Below, piece after piece: positions 24,609-32,920 of a stretch of 64,000 bases of DNA; position 1 is the stretch's first letter; every line of letters begins with the position of its first letter. The position numbers and the translations under genes were made by a program. The notes below the pieces were generated by a model. It saw only the letters and a list, made by a program, of their open reading frames with translations, was not told where the DNA came from and did no database searches. This DNA comes from Thioalkalivibrio sulfidiphilus HL-EbGr7 (lineage in GTDB: Bacteria > Pseudomonadota > Gammaproteobacteria > Ectothiorhodospirales > Ectothiorhodospiraceae): positions 1,736,001 to 1,800,000 of the forward strand of contig NC_011901.1 of assembly GCF_000021985.1 (NCBI RefSeq). The letters are read 5' to 3'.

Positions 24609-25087
24609 GACGCCACCTCGTCGGCCAGCAGCGCCTCGCGGCGGCGCTTCGCCTCCTCGTCGGACAGCAGGCGGATGACCTCATTGTTCGCCACCAGGTG
24701 GCGGCGCAGCGATTGCGGCGACTCCCAATAGGGATGACGATGGCTCACCGTCTCCTCCGCCGCCTTCTTGCCAAGGGCGCGCCGAGCCAGCTTCTTGCGC
24801 TTGCCCCGGTAGACGCTGCGGGTGCGCTCCTGATAGAAGCGACGGCCTTCCTCGCTCAACTCGTCGCCGACCCAGCCCAGCCACTTCAGGTCGAACTTGC
24901 CATCCACATACACGGTGATGCCCAGGCGCAGCTTGCCCACGCGCTGGAGCATCAGCCGCACCAGGTAGCCGTCGCAGTCCAGGTGCACCGAGGAGAAAAG
25001 CGTCATCACCCGCTCCTCGATCTCCTGCCACTGCGCGGCGGTCGGTTGCTCTTTCGCCATCTTGATCACCTCACTCTGGCTGCTCAT
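24605..25087 (-). CDS. Hypothetical early phage protein
   Basis: 160 residues (MAKEQPTAAQWQ ten codons in is an alternative start). A beta-rich centre (VGKLRLGITVYVDGKFDLKW) is followed by a basic segment VYRGKRKKLARRALGKKA. Comparable proteins precede GemA in related transposable phages. No function assigned. Confidence 0.72.
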   Translation of the reverse strand: MSSQSEVIKMAKEQPTAAQWQEIEERVMTLFSSVHLDCDGYLVRLMLQRVGKLRLGITVYVDGKFDLKWLGWVGDELSEEGRRFYQERTRSVYRGKRKKLARRALGKKAAEETVSHRHPYWESPQSLRRHLVANNEVIRLLSDEEAKRRREALLADEVAS

Positions 25088-25140
25088 CAGTGCCGGGCCA
25101 CCACGCCCGGCAGACGCCCACCCGCAGGCGGGCGTTTCGC

Positions 25141-25386
25141 TCAGGTGCCGAACGTTCTCCGTCGCAGCACATTCCGGGCGCTGGCCACCAGCTGCTCCTC
25201 CTCTGGGCTCACGCCATCGACGATGCTCAGCAGCCCCTCCAGGGCCTCCTCCATCTCGTCGGCCACCTCCAGCTGGTTGCCATCGAAGTGAACCGCAACC
25301 ACGCTGCCGCCTTGGAACTCGGTACCGGCGCTGTAGGCCGGGCTCACGCCCTCAGGGAAGCGCACGACGATGGTGTGCTCGGTCAT
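25141..25386 (-). CDS. Hypothetical small acidic early protein
   Basis: 81 residues, start MTEHTIVVRFPEGVSPAY at 25386, overlapping the upstream stop. Acidic helical C-half. No family recognised. Confidence 0.68.
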   Translation of the reverse strand: MTEHTIVVRFPEGVSPAYSAGTEFQGGSVVAVHFDGNQLEVADEMEEALEGLLSIVDGVSPEEEQLVASARNVLRRRTFGT

Positions 25387-25571
25387 GACGGCTGGCCCTC
25401 TCTGGGATGAACGGGGTGGCGCTTCAGCACCTGCTCGAGCAGGGCGACGGCGGTGATGCCGGCGGACGGCATCGGGGTGTCGCCGATCTTGTCGCGGGCG
25501 GCCCGCACATCCGCCAGCAGGCGCTGGTAGCGCACTTCGAGGTCGATCAGCTCCTGTGTCTGGCTGCCCAT
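25383..25571 (-). CDS. Hypothetical small early protein
   Basis: 62 residues from ATG 25571, which overlaps the upstream stop. Helical N-half (QELIDLEVRYQRLLADVRAA) and a C-terminal ALLEQVLKRHP. No family recognised. Confidence 0.65.
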   Translation of the reverse strand: MGSQTQELIDLEVRYQRLLADVRAARDKIGDTPMPSAGITAVALLEQVLKRHPVHPREGQPS

Positions 25572-25720
25572 CACGCCACCTCCATCTGCTCGTACGCCCA
25601 GCGCCACGCCGAATGCTTCCAGTTGCGCGGCGGCGGGTTGCCCTTGAGCCACTTCTTTGCCGCCGCGGCGGTGACGCCACGCTCCTGAAGCCGGTAGTAG
25701 TAGTCGCACTTGCTCGGCAT
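25571..25720 (-). CDS. Hypothetical 49-residue basic early protein
   Basis: Starts MPSKCDYYYRLQERGVTA at 25720, rich in Trp, Tyr, Lys and Arg (KKWLKGNPPPRNWKHSAWRW). The composition suggests nucleic-acid contact but no family is recognised. Nearly abuts the DUF3164 gene. Confidence 0.6.
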   Translation of the reverse strand: MPSKCDYYYRLQERGVTAAAAKKWLKGNPPPRNWKHSAWRWAYEQMEVA

Positions 25721-25721
25721 C

Positions 25722-26342
25722 TCACACCCCCGCGATATCAAGACTGATGGGCTTGTACTGGTCGCTGTCGCCAACCCGCTCGTAGATGCGCACGTAGCTC
25801 TTGGAGCCGGTCACCTGCACCGCGTCGCTGATGGCATCCATCGCGCGCAGCCAGCGCGAGTCCTGAATATCCAGCCGGCGCAGGCTCAGCACCTGGCCGG
25901 TACGGATGTTGCCCGCGCTGTCGACCCTGAACGCATCCTGCACGATGGTGGCGATCTCGGGCCGGGCGTCGGCGGTCCACTCGCGCAGGCACTCATCCAG
26001 CAGGCCCTTGGCGGCCTGCAATCTCTCGTCGAAGGTGATGTGTTCCTGGATGGCCCTCACGACCTTGTAGCGGCCGCAGAACGAGACCAGTTGCACGTTG
26101 CCCTTCTTTCCGCCGACCTGGACGTCGTACTCGGCAGCGCTGGTCTCCACGAAGCGCTCGATCTCGCTGAAGACGTCCGCCTTGAAGTCGCGCAGCTCAT
26201 CACGCAGCTCGCAGGCACGATCGACGATCGACAGCACCAACTCGTCGCGCAGCTGGTCGATGGGCCTGATCTGCTCCTCGGGGATCAGGCGGCCCCGGGC
26301 GTCCAGGCGATAGCCCTCGGGGATCTGCTGGGGGGCGTTCAT
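25722..26342 (-). CDS. DUF3164 family phage protein
   Basis: 206 residues from ATG 26342. YRLDARGRLIPEEQIRPIDQL then GGKKGNVQLVSFCGRYKVVRA and FDERLQAAKGLLDECLREW are the DUF3164 hallmarks. Conserved in the early region of Mu-like phages; molecular role not established. Confidence 0.88.
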   Translation of the reverse strand: MNAPQQIPEGYRLDARGRLIPEEQIRPIDQLRDELVLSIVDRACELRDELRDFKADVFSEIERFVETSAAEYDVQVGGKKGNVQLVSFCGRYKVVRAIQEHITFDERLQAAKGLLDECLREWTADARPEIATIVQDAFRVDSAGNIRTGQVLSLRRLDIQDSRWLRAMDAISDAVQVTGSKSYVRIYERVGDSDQYKPISLDIAGV

Positions 26343-26593
26343 GCGTGGCTCCTCTCGCTGTTGGTTTGCTCTTGCTCGATCTGGTCGCGGACGGCCTGAA
26401 TGGCGTCCATGTAGCGGCGGGTGTCGGGGCCGTGCAGGCACACCAGGCCGCCCACGGCGTGGCCGTCGTCGGTCTCGATGGTGATGGCGGCCTGGTCGGC
26501 CCCCAGCGCGCCCATGCTGCGCATCAGGTCGTTGACGCTGGCGTCGGCCAGGGTGCGCAGGTTGACGAATTTCATCAGCATGTTGGTGCTCAT
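26339..26593 (-). CDS. Hypothetical early phage protein
   Basis: 84 residues (MSTNMLMKFVNLRTLAD). A short alpha/beta protein with no recognised motif, overlapping the DUF3164 start by four bases. Confidence 0.65.
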   Translation of the reverse strand: MSTNMLMKFVNLRTLADASVNDLMRSMGALGADQAAITIETDDGHAVGGLVCLHGPDTRRYMDAIQAVRDQIEQEQTNSERSHA

Positions 26594-26603
26594 GACGGGC
26601 TCC

Positions 26604-27110
26604 TCAGGCCTTGGCGAATCCGCCGCCGGGGCGGCGCGGGTGTCGATGGTGGTGCAGCGGCTCGACGAAGGTGCCGTTGCGTTGGGGCAGGTGGGCCACG
26701 GCGGCCTCCGCCTGCTCGGTCTCTTCTCGCCACTGGGCGAGCAGCTCGTTCACGTCCACCAGCTGGGCGTCGCTCCAGTGCGGCGCGAGCCCTTCGCGGC
26801 GGATCGGCTCGAGCGCCAGGCCGGTGTCCTGGCGCACCCAGCAGCGCAGGATGCCGCGATGCTGGGCGGGGTTCGGCGGCTCGGGCTCCAGCGCTTTCTC
26901 CTCGCAGCGCTCGGGCGCGGCCAGGTACTCGGCGAAGCCGATGCCGTGGCGGTCCATGCGCATGGCGTGGTACCGGCCCAGCAGCTCGCTGCGCGCCGGG
27001 CTGGCCAGGTACTGCTCCAGGGTCAGGCCGGCGCGCGACAGCCCCAGCAGCACGAAGCGATCGGCGTAATAGTCCAGGTGCTCGTCTCGATAGGTCCGCA
27101 TCTCAGTCAC
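26604..27110 (-). CDS. Hypothetical early phage protein
   Basis: 168 residues. The N-half is compact (FVLLGLSRAGLTLEQYLASP); the end has a His-rich stretch (PLHHHRHPRR). Not recognised. It overlaps the end of the frameshifted gene upstream. Confidence 0.65.
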   Translation of the reverse strand: MTEMRTYRDEHLDYYADRFVLLGLSRAGLTLEQYLASPARSELLGRYHAMRMDRHGIGFAEYLAAPERCEEKALEPEPPNPAQHRGILRCWVRQDTGLALEPIRREGLAPHWSDAQLVDVNELLAQWREETEQAEAAVAHLPQRNGTFVEPLHHHRHPRRPGGGFAKA

Positions 27111-27622
27111 TCCCCTGCGCGAGCGCGTCGCGCACTAGCTCCACGGTCTCCGCCAGCCACAGCCGTTCGCGGTGCGCCTGCGCGCTCTCCGGCTGGCGGT
27201 TCACCAGCTCCACCAGGGTCAGCGCCATCACGGCGCTGCGGGCAGCCAGCCGCCCCAGGTCGATGCCCGCCGGCTCGCGCCGGGGGGGGGGCGAGAGGTG
27301 TCGCGGGCGCCGCGGCCACCCTGGCCGGCGCCGGGCTTGCCGGCTTCGGCGCGGCGGGCGGCGCGCTCGCCGCCTGCGCTCGTCCTTCACGGGTCGGCAG
27401 CCAGCTGCCGCCCTCGCGGCGCTCGACCAGCCCCGCGCGCTTGAGCGCGGTCAGGGCCAGCATCACGCCCTCCATCTTCTCGGCGCTGGCGGCGTTGCAG
27501 GCGATGCACAGCATCTGCGTGCGCACCGGCTTGCGGCTGTCGGCGTGTTCGTGGCACAGCGCCGCCAGCACGCGCTGCTGGGCGCGGTCGAGGGCGGCGG
27601 CACTCGGCTTAGCGGGGTTCAT
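27103..27622 (-). pseudogene. Early gene split by a C10 homopolymer (frameshifted or slippage-controlled)
   Basis: The first frame starts at ATG 27622 (MNPAKPSAAALDRAQQ), has a winged-helix-like region (ALTALKRAGLVERREGGSWL), then an Ala/Pro linker and a run of ten C on the coding strand (plus-strand G at 27282-27291). Past it the expected ending (DLGRLAARSAVMALTLVELV to AQGSD, stop 27103) is in another frame. With nine C the reading is continuous (about 172 residues). It could be a sequencing error, a true mutation, transcript slippage or phase variation. Function unknown. Confidence 0.7.
27282..27291. repeat. Homopolymer of ten G (ten C on coding strand)
   Basis: A single-base run long enough to be slippage-prone. 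It lies exactly where the reading frame of the early gene breaks. Confidence 0.9.
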
Positions 27623-27932
27623 GGCGGTCTCCCTGGCGGGCCAGGTAGGCCCGCTTCTCGGCGGCGGTGGCTGGCCGGTCGAGCAGCTCGATGCCGATCA
27701 GCTCCAGGTTGTCGGGGTGCATGCCGGTGGCGGCGGCGTAGTCGTCGACGGCCAGCTGGTGCGCCTGGCGGGCATTGAAGGCGGCCAGCATCATCACCGC
27801 GCCGCCCACGCGACCCATGCCCGCCGGCACCACCTCCAGGCGGTAGGCCATCAGCGCGTCGACGCGGCAGGTCATGGGCGTCTCGCCGCCGAGCAGGTCG
27901 GGGTGGCGGGGGCCGGGCACCACGGCGTTCAT
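27609..27932 (-). CDS. Hypothetical early phage protein
   Basis: 107 residues. Alpha-helical centre (VMMLAAFNARQAHQLAVDDYA) and a charged C-terminus. Sits between MuB-like ATPase and the frameshifted gene, overlapping both. Not recognised. Confidence 0.67.
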   Translation of the reverse strand: MNAVVPGPRHPDLLGGETPMTCRVDALMAYRLEVVPAGMGRVGGAVMMLAAFNARQAHQLAVDDYAAATGMHPDNLELIGIELLDRPATAAEKRAYLARQGDRHEPR

Positions 27933-28903
27933 GCCTCACCTCCCTGCAGGTCGCGCCAGGCCTGCACCAGGTGTTCGCGCTGCATGGCGCCGCCCTCGCC
28001 GGCGGCGAACATGCTGGCCAGGCGCAGCGCCTTGGTCAGGCCGCGCAGGCCGCCGGGGCGCGAGCCGATCTCCTGGGCGGCATCCATCACGCGGGAGTCG
28101 TCGATGTGCCAGGCGGCGACCAGCGCGGCGATGTCCTTGGCGGTGGTCTTCTGGATGCCGACCCACTTGCCTTGGCGGCTGAACAGCTGGGCGGTGTCGT
28201 CGCTGCGGCTGCCGCCGGTGAGTCGCACGTGCACCTTCTCGCTGCCCATGTAGGCCAGCCCCACGCCGGTGGCGTCGTTGAGGGTGCGCAGCTCCTCCAG
28301 GGCGCGGGTGCTCAGGTGCTGCGCCTCGTCGATGATCAACAGGCCCTGGGTGCCGCGGATGCGCCGGGCGATGGCGCGCTTCATCCGGGCGGCGCCGTGC
28401 AGCGTGTCGCGCAGGCCCACGGCGTCGCACACCTCCTCGAGGGCGGCCGCCACCGTGGCGGTGGCCGGCGACATGGTGGCGATCCATACATTGGGCGCGC
28501 TGCGCTGGTACTCCTGGGCGGTGCAGGTCTTGCCGACCCCCGGCAGGCCGTAGACCACCGCGCTGTCGCCGAACATCTGCGCGTAGGACAGCGCGGCCTG
28601 AATGCGCTTGCCGCTGGGTGTCTCGGTATAGCCCGGCACCTCGGGGATCTCGCTCAGGCTGCGGCGCTTCTCGTGGCGGGCGTCGAGCCACTGCGCCAGC
28701 AGCGTGGCGATCTCCTCGCGCCCCTTGGCGCTGGGGTAGGTGCCGTTGAAGTACTGCGACAGCGCCGACGACGACTTGCCGATCTGCGCGGCGAGCCGCG
28801 TCTGCGACAGCCCGGACTCGTCCATTTCCTGACGAATGGCGGCAATCAGTGCGTCGTCGCTCTTGGCGCTGCTGCGCATGGTGATGACCTTTTCGTTGCT
28901 CAT
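27929..28903 (-). CDS. B: DNA transposition protein B (MuB-like AAA+ ATPase)
   Basis: 324 residues from ATG 28903 (MSNEKVITMRSS). A Cro-like HTH lies at residues 30-56 (GLSQTRLAAQIGKSSSALSQ), Walker A GLPGVGKT at 119-126 and Walker B LLIIDEA at 188-194. This is the MuB layout: an ATPase that coats target DNA, delivers it to the transposase and protects phage DNA from self-insertion. Follows the transposase gene as in Mu. Confidence 0.93.
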   Translation of the reverse strand: MSNEKVITMRSSAKSDDALIAAIRQEMDESGLSQTRLAAQIGKSSSALSQYFNGTYPSAKGREEIATLLAQWLDARHEKRRSLSEIPEVPGYTETPSGKRIQAALSYAQMFGDSAVVYGLPGVGKTCTAQEYQRSAPNVWIATMSPATATVAAALEEVCDAVGLRDTLHGAARMKRAIARRIRGTQGLLIIDEAQHLSTRALEELRTLNDATGVGLAYMGSEKVHVRLTGGSRSDDTAQLFSRQGKWVGIQKTTAKDIAALVAAWHIDDSRVMDAAQEIGSRPGGLRGLTKALRLASMFAAGEGGAMQREHLVQAWRDLQGGEA

Positions 28904-28982
28904 TGCTACACTCCTCGTGCTTTGGTTGGCAGCCTTCGGCTGCGACTTGCACTGGCCGGGGCGGCTTCCCCGGCCGGTGTTC

Positions 28983-30998
28983 CTACAGGCGCTCCCGGCG
29001 CCGCATGCGGGCGAGCATCTCCACCGTTTCATCGAAGCGGTAGCGCTCCTCCGGGCTCACCTCCTCTTGCTCGTCCTCCCGGATGTCCGATCCCACCACC
29101 TTGCGTACCGGCTGGAACACGCCGTGGGTGACCTTCTGCTCGCTCGGCGTGGGCGGCTCGGTGCCGTCGTCGGCCTCCTCGAGCAGCTGCCCCAGGCGTG
29201 CCGTGTCCATGCGTCGCTGGGCTTCCAGCTGCTCCTTGGTGGCCCGCTTGTAGGCGGCCTTGTTGCGCGCGTGGTCGCGGGCGGCCTGGGTGTCGTTGAA
29301 GCCGGTGGCGTGCAGGCAGGGCGCGAAGCAGATCTCGCGGCCGTCCAGGGTCTCCACCTGCACGCCGGCGTGCAGGTTGTCCGGGTCGAAGGCGACCATC
29401 ACCCGGCGGCGATTGGCCGGCAGGCCGGCCAGGCGCGCCAGCGGCTCGCTCCAGTAGCGGTTGCCCAGCACGTGGATGGCGCCGGTGGTCTTGTCGGCGG
29501 TGGCCCGCTCCAGGGTCAGCAGCCACTTGCGCAGCTGGCCGCGGGTCGGCCTGGGGATGCGGTGGGCGTTGGCCTGGTAGCTCTCCTGGAACACCGCATC
29601 GAAGCTGCGCCCGGCGCAGATCGCGGCGCGCCGCCCGGGCCGGGCGTTGTGCTCGCGGATGCCGCGCTCCACCACTGCCAGAAACGCCTCCAGCTCAATC
29701 GCTCGCTTGCCGTAGTTCTCCGGCTTGTTCATCGGCGTGTTGCCGGTGTAGGCGCCGGCGAACTCGGGGTGCTTGGCGATGTCGTCGCACATGTCCCGGA
29801 AGGCCCGCTCGATCGGCTTGGCCTGGCCGTGATAGGGCGTCGTCCAGTGGATGCCGTCGCTGCCCACCAGCTGGGTGAACAGGCCCAGCGGGTCCTCGGC
29901 GGTCACCTTGCCGCGGTAGCGGGTGGCCGAGCCGCCGGTCAGCATCTTGCTGGCGATGCCGCGGCCGTTGTCGACGTAGATGTGCCTGGGAATGCCGTAG
30001 TCGCGCAGCAGGTCGGCGAACGAGAGCCGGTAGCTGTCGCTGCTCTCGGTCTGGCTCACCCGCCAGGCGAGGATCTTGCCGCTGTACAGGTCCTGCCACA
30101 CGGTGAGCATCGCCCGACCCTTTTCCTTGGGCCCCATGCCGGGGAAGCGCACGAACACGTCGAACTTGTGGCCATCGGCGTTCACCGCCTCCAGCGCGTG
30201 GAACACGCTGCGGTCGCGCTGCTGGGCGGGGTAGCGGCGCATCGCCGCCTCGGCGCCCTCGCGCGCCAGGCACACCGCCACCTCGCCGACCTCCTCGCGC
30301 AGCCGGCGCAGCAGCGCCTTCACCGAGGGGATCGTCCAGCCGTTGACCTCGGCCAGCTGCGTCAGCCGCCGGTAGCACGAGTTGGCGCTGGGCTGCTCCA
30401 GGCGCAGGTAGTCCGCCTTGAAGACGTCCCACGCCTCGGGGCTGCACGGCGCCTTCTCGGTGCGCCCGGCGTAACGCGGGATCAGCGCGGCGGGCCAGTC
30501 GTGGCGGGCGAAGTGCCGCGCCCCGGGCTGGCCGTTGACACCGTAGTACCAGTTCTTGAGCGTGCCCGGCGTGGCGTCGGCGTGCTGCTCGGCCACCGCC
30601 TTGGCCGCGGCGCGGAACGGCTGGCCGCCGTTGACCAGCACCATCACCTGGTCGAGCAGCGCGGCGCGACGCTCGCCCTCCTTCTGCAGGCTGGCCGGCC
30701 GCGTGGCCGCCCAGGCCCACAGCGCCTCGGCGTCGTACTCGCCGGGCGCGCCGGCGGGCTCGCCCTGGGCGGCGCGCGCGGCTCGCGCCGCCGGCTCGGC
30801 CGCCTTCAGCAGCGCCGCCTGGGTCGCGATCGGCAGGCTGCTAAAGGCGTACTCGCGCCCGCCGCCCTTGCCGCTGCGCTTGCGGCACGCCCAGCCATCG
30901 CGCTTGGCCTTGGCTGTCACGTTCTGCTGCGTGCCAGGCATCCCCGGCAGCCCCGCCAGCGCCTTGGCCGAGAACCACTGCTCCTCGCGCGCGCTCAT
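28983..30998 (-). CDS. A: DDE transposase A (MuA-like)
   Basis: 671 residues, near MuA's 663, from ATG 30998 (MSAREEQWFS). An N-terminal Mu-type HTH with GGGREYAFSSLP is followed by the catalytic core. The acidic triad is Asp275 (NADGHKFD), Asp343 (YVDNGRG) and Glu397 (PIERAF), matching the spacing of MuA D269, D336 and E392. A Mu-type C-terminal beta-barrel and basic tail follow. It integrates and replicates the phage by transposition and recognises sites at both phage ends. Confidence 0.95.
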   Translation of the reverse strand: MSAREEQWFSAKALAGLPGMPGTQQNVTAKAKRDGWACRKRSGKGGGREYAFSSLPIATQAALLKAAEPAARAARAAQGEPAGAPGEYDAEALWAWAATRPASLQKEGERRAALLDQVMVLVNGGQPFRAAAKAVAEQHADATPGTLKNWYYGVNGQPGARHFARHDWPAALIPRYAGRTEKAPCSPEAWDVFKADYLRLEQPSANSCYRRLTQLAEVNGWTIPSVKALLRRLREEVGEVAVCLAREGAEAAMRRYPAQQRDRSVFHALEAVNADGHKFDVFVRFPGMGPKEKGRAMLTVWQDLYSGKILAWRVSQTESSDSYRLSFADLLRDYGIPRHIYVDNGRGIASKMLTGGSATRYRGKVTAEDPLGLFTQLVGSDGIHWTTPYHGQAKPIERAFRDMCDDIAKHPEFAGAYTGNTPMNKPENYGKRAIELEAFLAVVERGIREHNARPGRRAAICAGRSFDAVFQESYQANAHRIPRPTRGQLRKWLLTLERATADKTTGAIHVLGNRYWSEPLARLAGLPANRRRVMVAFDPDNLHAGVQVETLDGREICFAPCLHATGFNDTQAARDHARNKAAYKRATKEQLEAQRRMDTARLGQLLEEADDGTEPPTPSEQKVTHGVFQPVRKVVGSDIREDEQEEVSPEERYRFDETVEMLARMRRRERL

Positions 30999-31084
30999 GG
31001 CCGGCCTCCCGTGAATGGGCGGGGGCTCGCATCTCCGGTAAGTTGGAAGGCGCCAACCCAACCCAACTCGACAGAGGAACCCCC

Positions 31085-31306
31085 ATGAAGAACGAAAAGG
31101 ACTACACCCCGGCCGATGAGAAGGCGCTTGCGCTCAGCTTCGCCATGACGGCATTGATCAAAACTCTGGCTCATCAGAAGCACCTGGATATGGACCTGTT
31201 GTTCAAGGATCTTTCCGGGGCGAGAAGGCGGCTCGAATCGCTCGGAGAAGATGGAGCGGCCAAGCTGCTGGGCGCCTTTGCCGAGTCGCTGCAGGCGGTC
31301 GAGTAG
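31085..31306 (+). CDS. Hypothetical small protein divergent from transposase
   Basis: 73 residues (MKNEKDYTPADEKAL) with AGAGGAA upstream. Helical and soluble. It is on the plus strand between transposase and an HTH regulator, so early readthrough transcription from Pe must cross it in antisense. Not recognised; possibly a lysogeny-expressed gene like the repressor. Confidence 0.65.
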   Translation: MKNEKDYTPADEKALALSFAMTALIKTLAHQKHLDMDLLFKDLSGARRRLESLGEDGAAKLLGAFAESLQAVE

Positions 31307-31369
31307 CCCACCCGCGCGGCGCGTCGTGCTCTTGCCAAAACCGGTCGGGGCCGGCGTGTCGCGTATCGC

Positions 31370-31852
31370 TCATCCTTCATCTCCTTCAAACAGCGCCAGC
31401 TCCGGCGCCTCGCTCTTGATCACGTTCTCCCGGTGCCCGGCCAGCTGCCGCATCGCCAGGGTGACGCCCTGCAGCACCTCCTCCGCCTCCGCGCCGCCGC
31501 GGTAGAACCGGGTCAGCAACGACACCGCCTCGTTCAGCTGGTTTTGCAGGTCGAGCAGCGCATCCTGGTCGGCGTCCGCGCCGCGCGGGATGTCGATCAC
31601 CAGCTTCTGCGCGCTGGTGGCGATGTACTGCGTCACGAAGGTGGCGTCGCACGCGAACTCGAAGGGGCGGATGCGCTTGCTCGGAATCGAGCCCTCCTTC
31701 ATCCAGCCGTAGATCGTCCACTCCGTGGTGCCGATCAGGTCGGCCACCCTTGGCACGCTGCGGTTGTGCTTGTGCAGCGCGTAGTCCAGGCACAGCCGGA
31801 TCGCATGCTGCATGGTCTGCGGCTGCGCCGGTCTCCAGCGTTTGCGTGTCAT
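31370..31852 (-). CDS. HTH-containing early regulator
   Basis: 160 residues from ATG 31852 (AGGGGG upstream). The segment RSVPRVADLIGTTEWTIYGWMK reads as a helix-turn-helix; the rest is helical and acidic at the end. Located between Ner and the transposase, it probably tunes early transcription, but the family is not identified. Confidence 0.7.
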   Translation of the reverse strand: MTRKRWRPAQPQTMQHAIRLCLDYALHKHNRSVPRVADLIGTTEWTIYGWMKEGSIPSKRIRPFEFACDATFVTQYIATSAQKLVIDIPRGADADQDALLDLQNQLNEAVSLLTRFYRGGAEAEEVLQGVTLAMRQLAGHRENVIKSEAPELALFEGDEG

Positions 31853-31958
31853 TGGGGTCCCCCTGCTTGCCGGTGGCTGCAAACGTTGTCGCGCTCGGTA
31901 GTGCGCAGGCTCGGTAACGAGCCGTTACGCTTTGAGAGAAACGGCAACGGAGCAAACC

Positions 31959-32252
31959 TCATGCAGCCTTCCTCTCCACCCCTCGCTGCCCTTTGCGGGC
32001 ACCGGTGGTATCCTTTCCCTGGTAACGGCTTGGCCAGATCTCGGCGGGCTCGACGCCAATCGCCTCGGCGATATAGCGCTCTGCCTTGGGCCAGGGTCGA
32101 TTCAGCGCGGTCTGCAGCGTGTTCGGGTTCGCGTAGCCGTGATGCGTCGACAGCTTGCGGAGAGACCAGCCGGCCTTCTCCAGCGCCGACTTGATGTCGG
32201 CGCGATGCCAGTCCTGGGGGCTGGCTTTTTTCCGGCTCTTTCGTTCCGCCAT
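31959..32252 (-). CDS. ner: Ner-like transcriptional regulator
   Basis: 97 residues. PQDWHRADIKSALEKAGWSL then YANPNTLQTALNRPWPKAE and IAEAIGVEPAEIWPSRY is the Ner/Nlp family pattern, a lambda-repressor-like HTH. In Mu, Ner shuts down repressor and early promoters at the start of lytic growth. First gene of the leftward early operon, facing away from the repressor. Confidence 0.93.
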   Translation of the reverse strand: MAERKSRKKASPQDWHRADIKSALEKAGWSLRKLSTHHGYANPNTLQTALNRPWPKAERYIAEAIGVEPAEIWPSRYQGKDTTGARKGQRGVERKAA

Positions 32253-32267
32253 GGAATAACGCCCTCT

Positions 32268-32307
32268 GGTGCTAGTGGTTTACGTCATGCAGGCAAAGAC
32301 TAGCACC
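32268..32307. promoter_or_regulatory. Inverted repeat operator candidate
   Basis: GGTGCTAGT at 32268-32276 and ACTAGCACC at 32299-32307 form a perfect 9-bp inverted repeat. It overlaps the -10 of the candidate early promoter, so a bound regulator (Ner or repressor) could block it. Confidence 0.6.
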
Positions 32308-32326
32308 ACAGAGCTTGAATGGTCAA
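32297..32326 (-). promoter_or_regulatory. Candidate early promoter Pe
   Basis: On the minus strand TTGACC (32326-32321) and TAGTCT (32302-32297) are separated by 18 bases, directed at ner. It lies among operator-like repeats, as Mu Pe does. Confidence 0.5.
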
Positions 32327-32349
32327 ACCCTGGTTTGCATTCAGGTTTG
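32324..32349. promoter_or_regulatory. GGTTTG-type operator cluster
   Basis: CAAACC-ct-GGTTTG is a palindrome at 32324-32337 and a further GGTTTG half-site occurs at 32344-32349. It overlaps the -35 of Pe and a candidate repressor promoter (TTGCAT, 18 bases, TTTAGA). Likely repressor binding; inference. Confidence 0.5.
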
Positions 32350-32410
32350 TCATTCAACTTTAGAGCTTGTCAGGAAAGCCTTATGCCATACAAAACAATG
32401 GGTTAGCGCC

Positions 32411-32902
32411 ATGTTGAACGCCGAATCAGGATCAGAGAGTGAGGGTTCAGGTTCTTCACCTGAACTTGAGTGCGGATTTTCGGGCAGGCTCAAGCAGGCC
32501 ATTGGTGCTAGATCGGTCCTTTCGTTCGCCAAGGAGTGCGGGATAAGCGACAGCCTGGTGCGAAAATACCTAGCTGGCTCGCACCCTGGTTTGGATAAGG
32601 CTGTAGTGATGGCGCGGGTCGCGGGCGTATCACTGGAGTGGCTGGCCACGGGCGAGGGTAGCTCCGATAAAGGGGCGCAGACGCCCGCTAAGCAAGGCTT
32701 TGCTGGGGGCGAAATCGATTTAGATTTACTCGAGAGCGTGGCGGCCACCACGCTGCAGGAGCTGGAAACGCGGCGCATCCACCTGGAGCCCGCCGCCCAG
32801 GCACGCCTGCTGCGGGTGCTGTACCGCCACTTCGCCAGCCGTCACGAACAGCCGGACCACGACACGGTAAGCAACATCATTGATCTAGCCGCATACCGAT
32901 AG
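32411..32902 (+). CDS. c: Phage repressor (c-type)
   Basis: 163 residues, divergent from the early operon. HTH at about residues 30-60 (SVLSFAKECGISDSLVRKYL) followed by VSLEWLATGEG, the pattern of Mu-like and P22-type repressors. It lacks a peptidase domain, so release is probably not RecA-cleavage based. Position left of ner matches Mu c, which maintains lysogeny. Confidence 0.85.
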   Translation: MLNAESGSESEGSGSSPELECGFSGRLKQAIGARSVLSFAKECGISDSLVRKYLAGSHPGLDKAVVMARVAGVSLEWLATGEGSSDKGAQTPAKQGFAGGEIDLDLLESVAATTLQELETRRIHLEPAAQARLLRVLYRHFASRHEQPDHDTVSNIIDLAAYR

Positions 32903-32920
32903 CGGCCGCGCGAGGGAACC

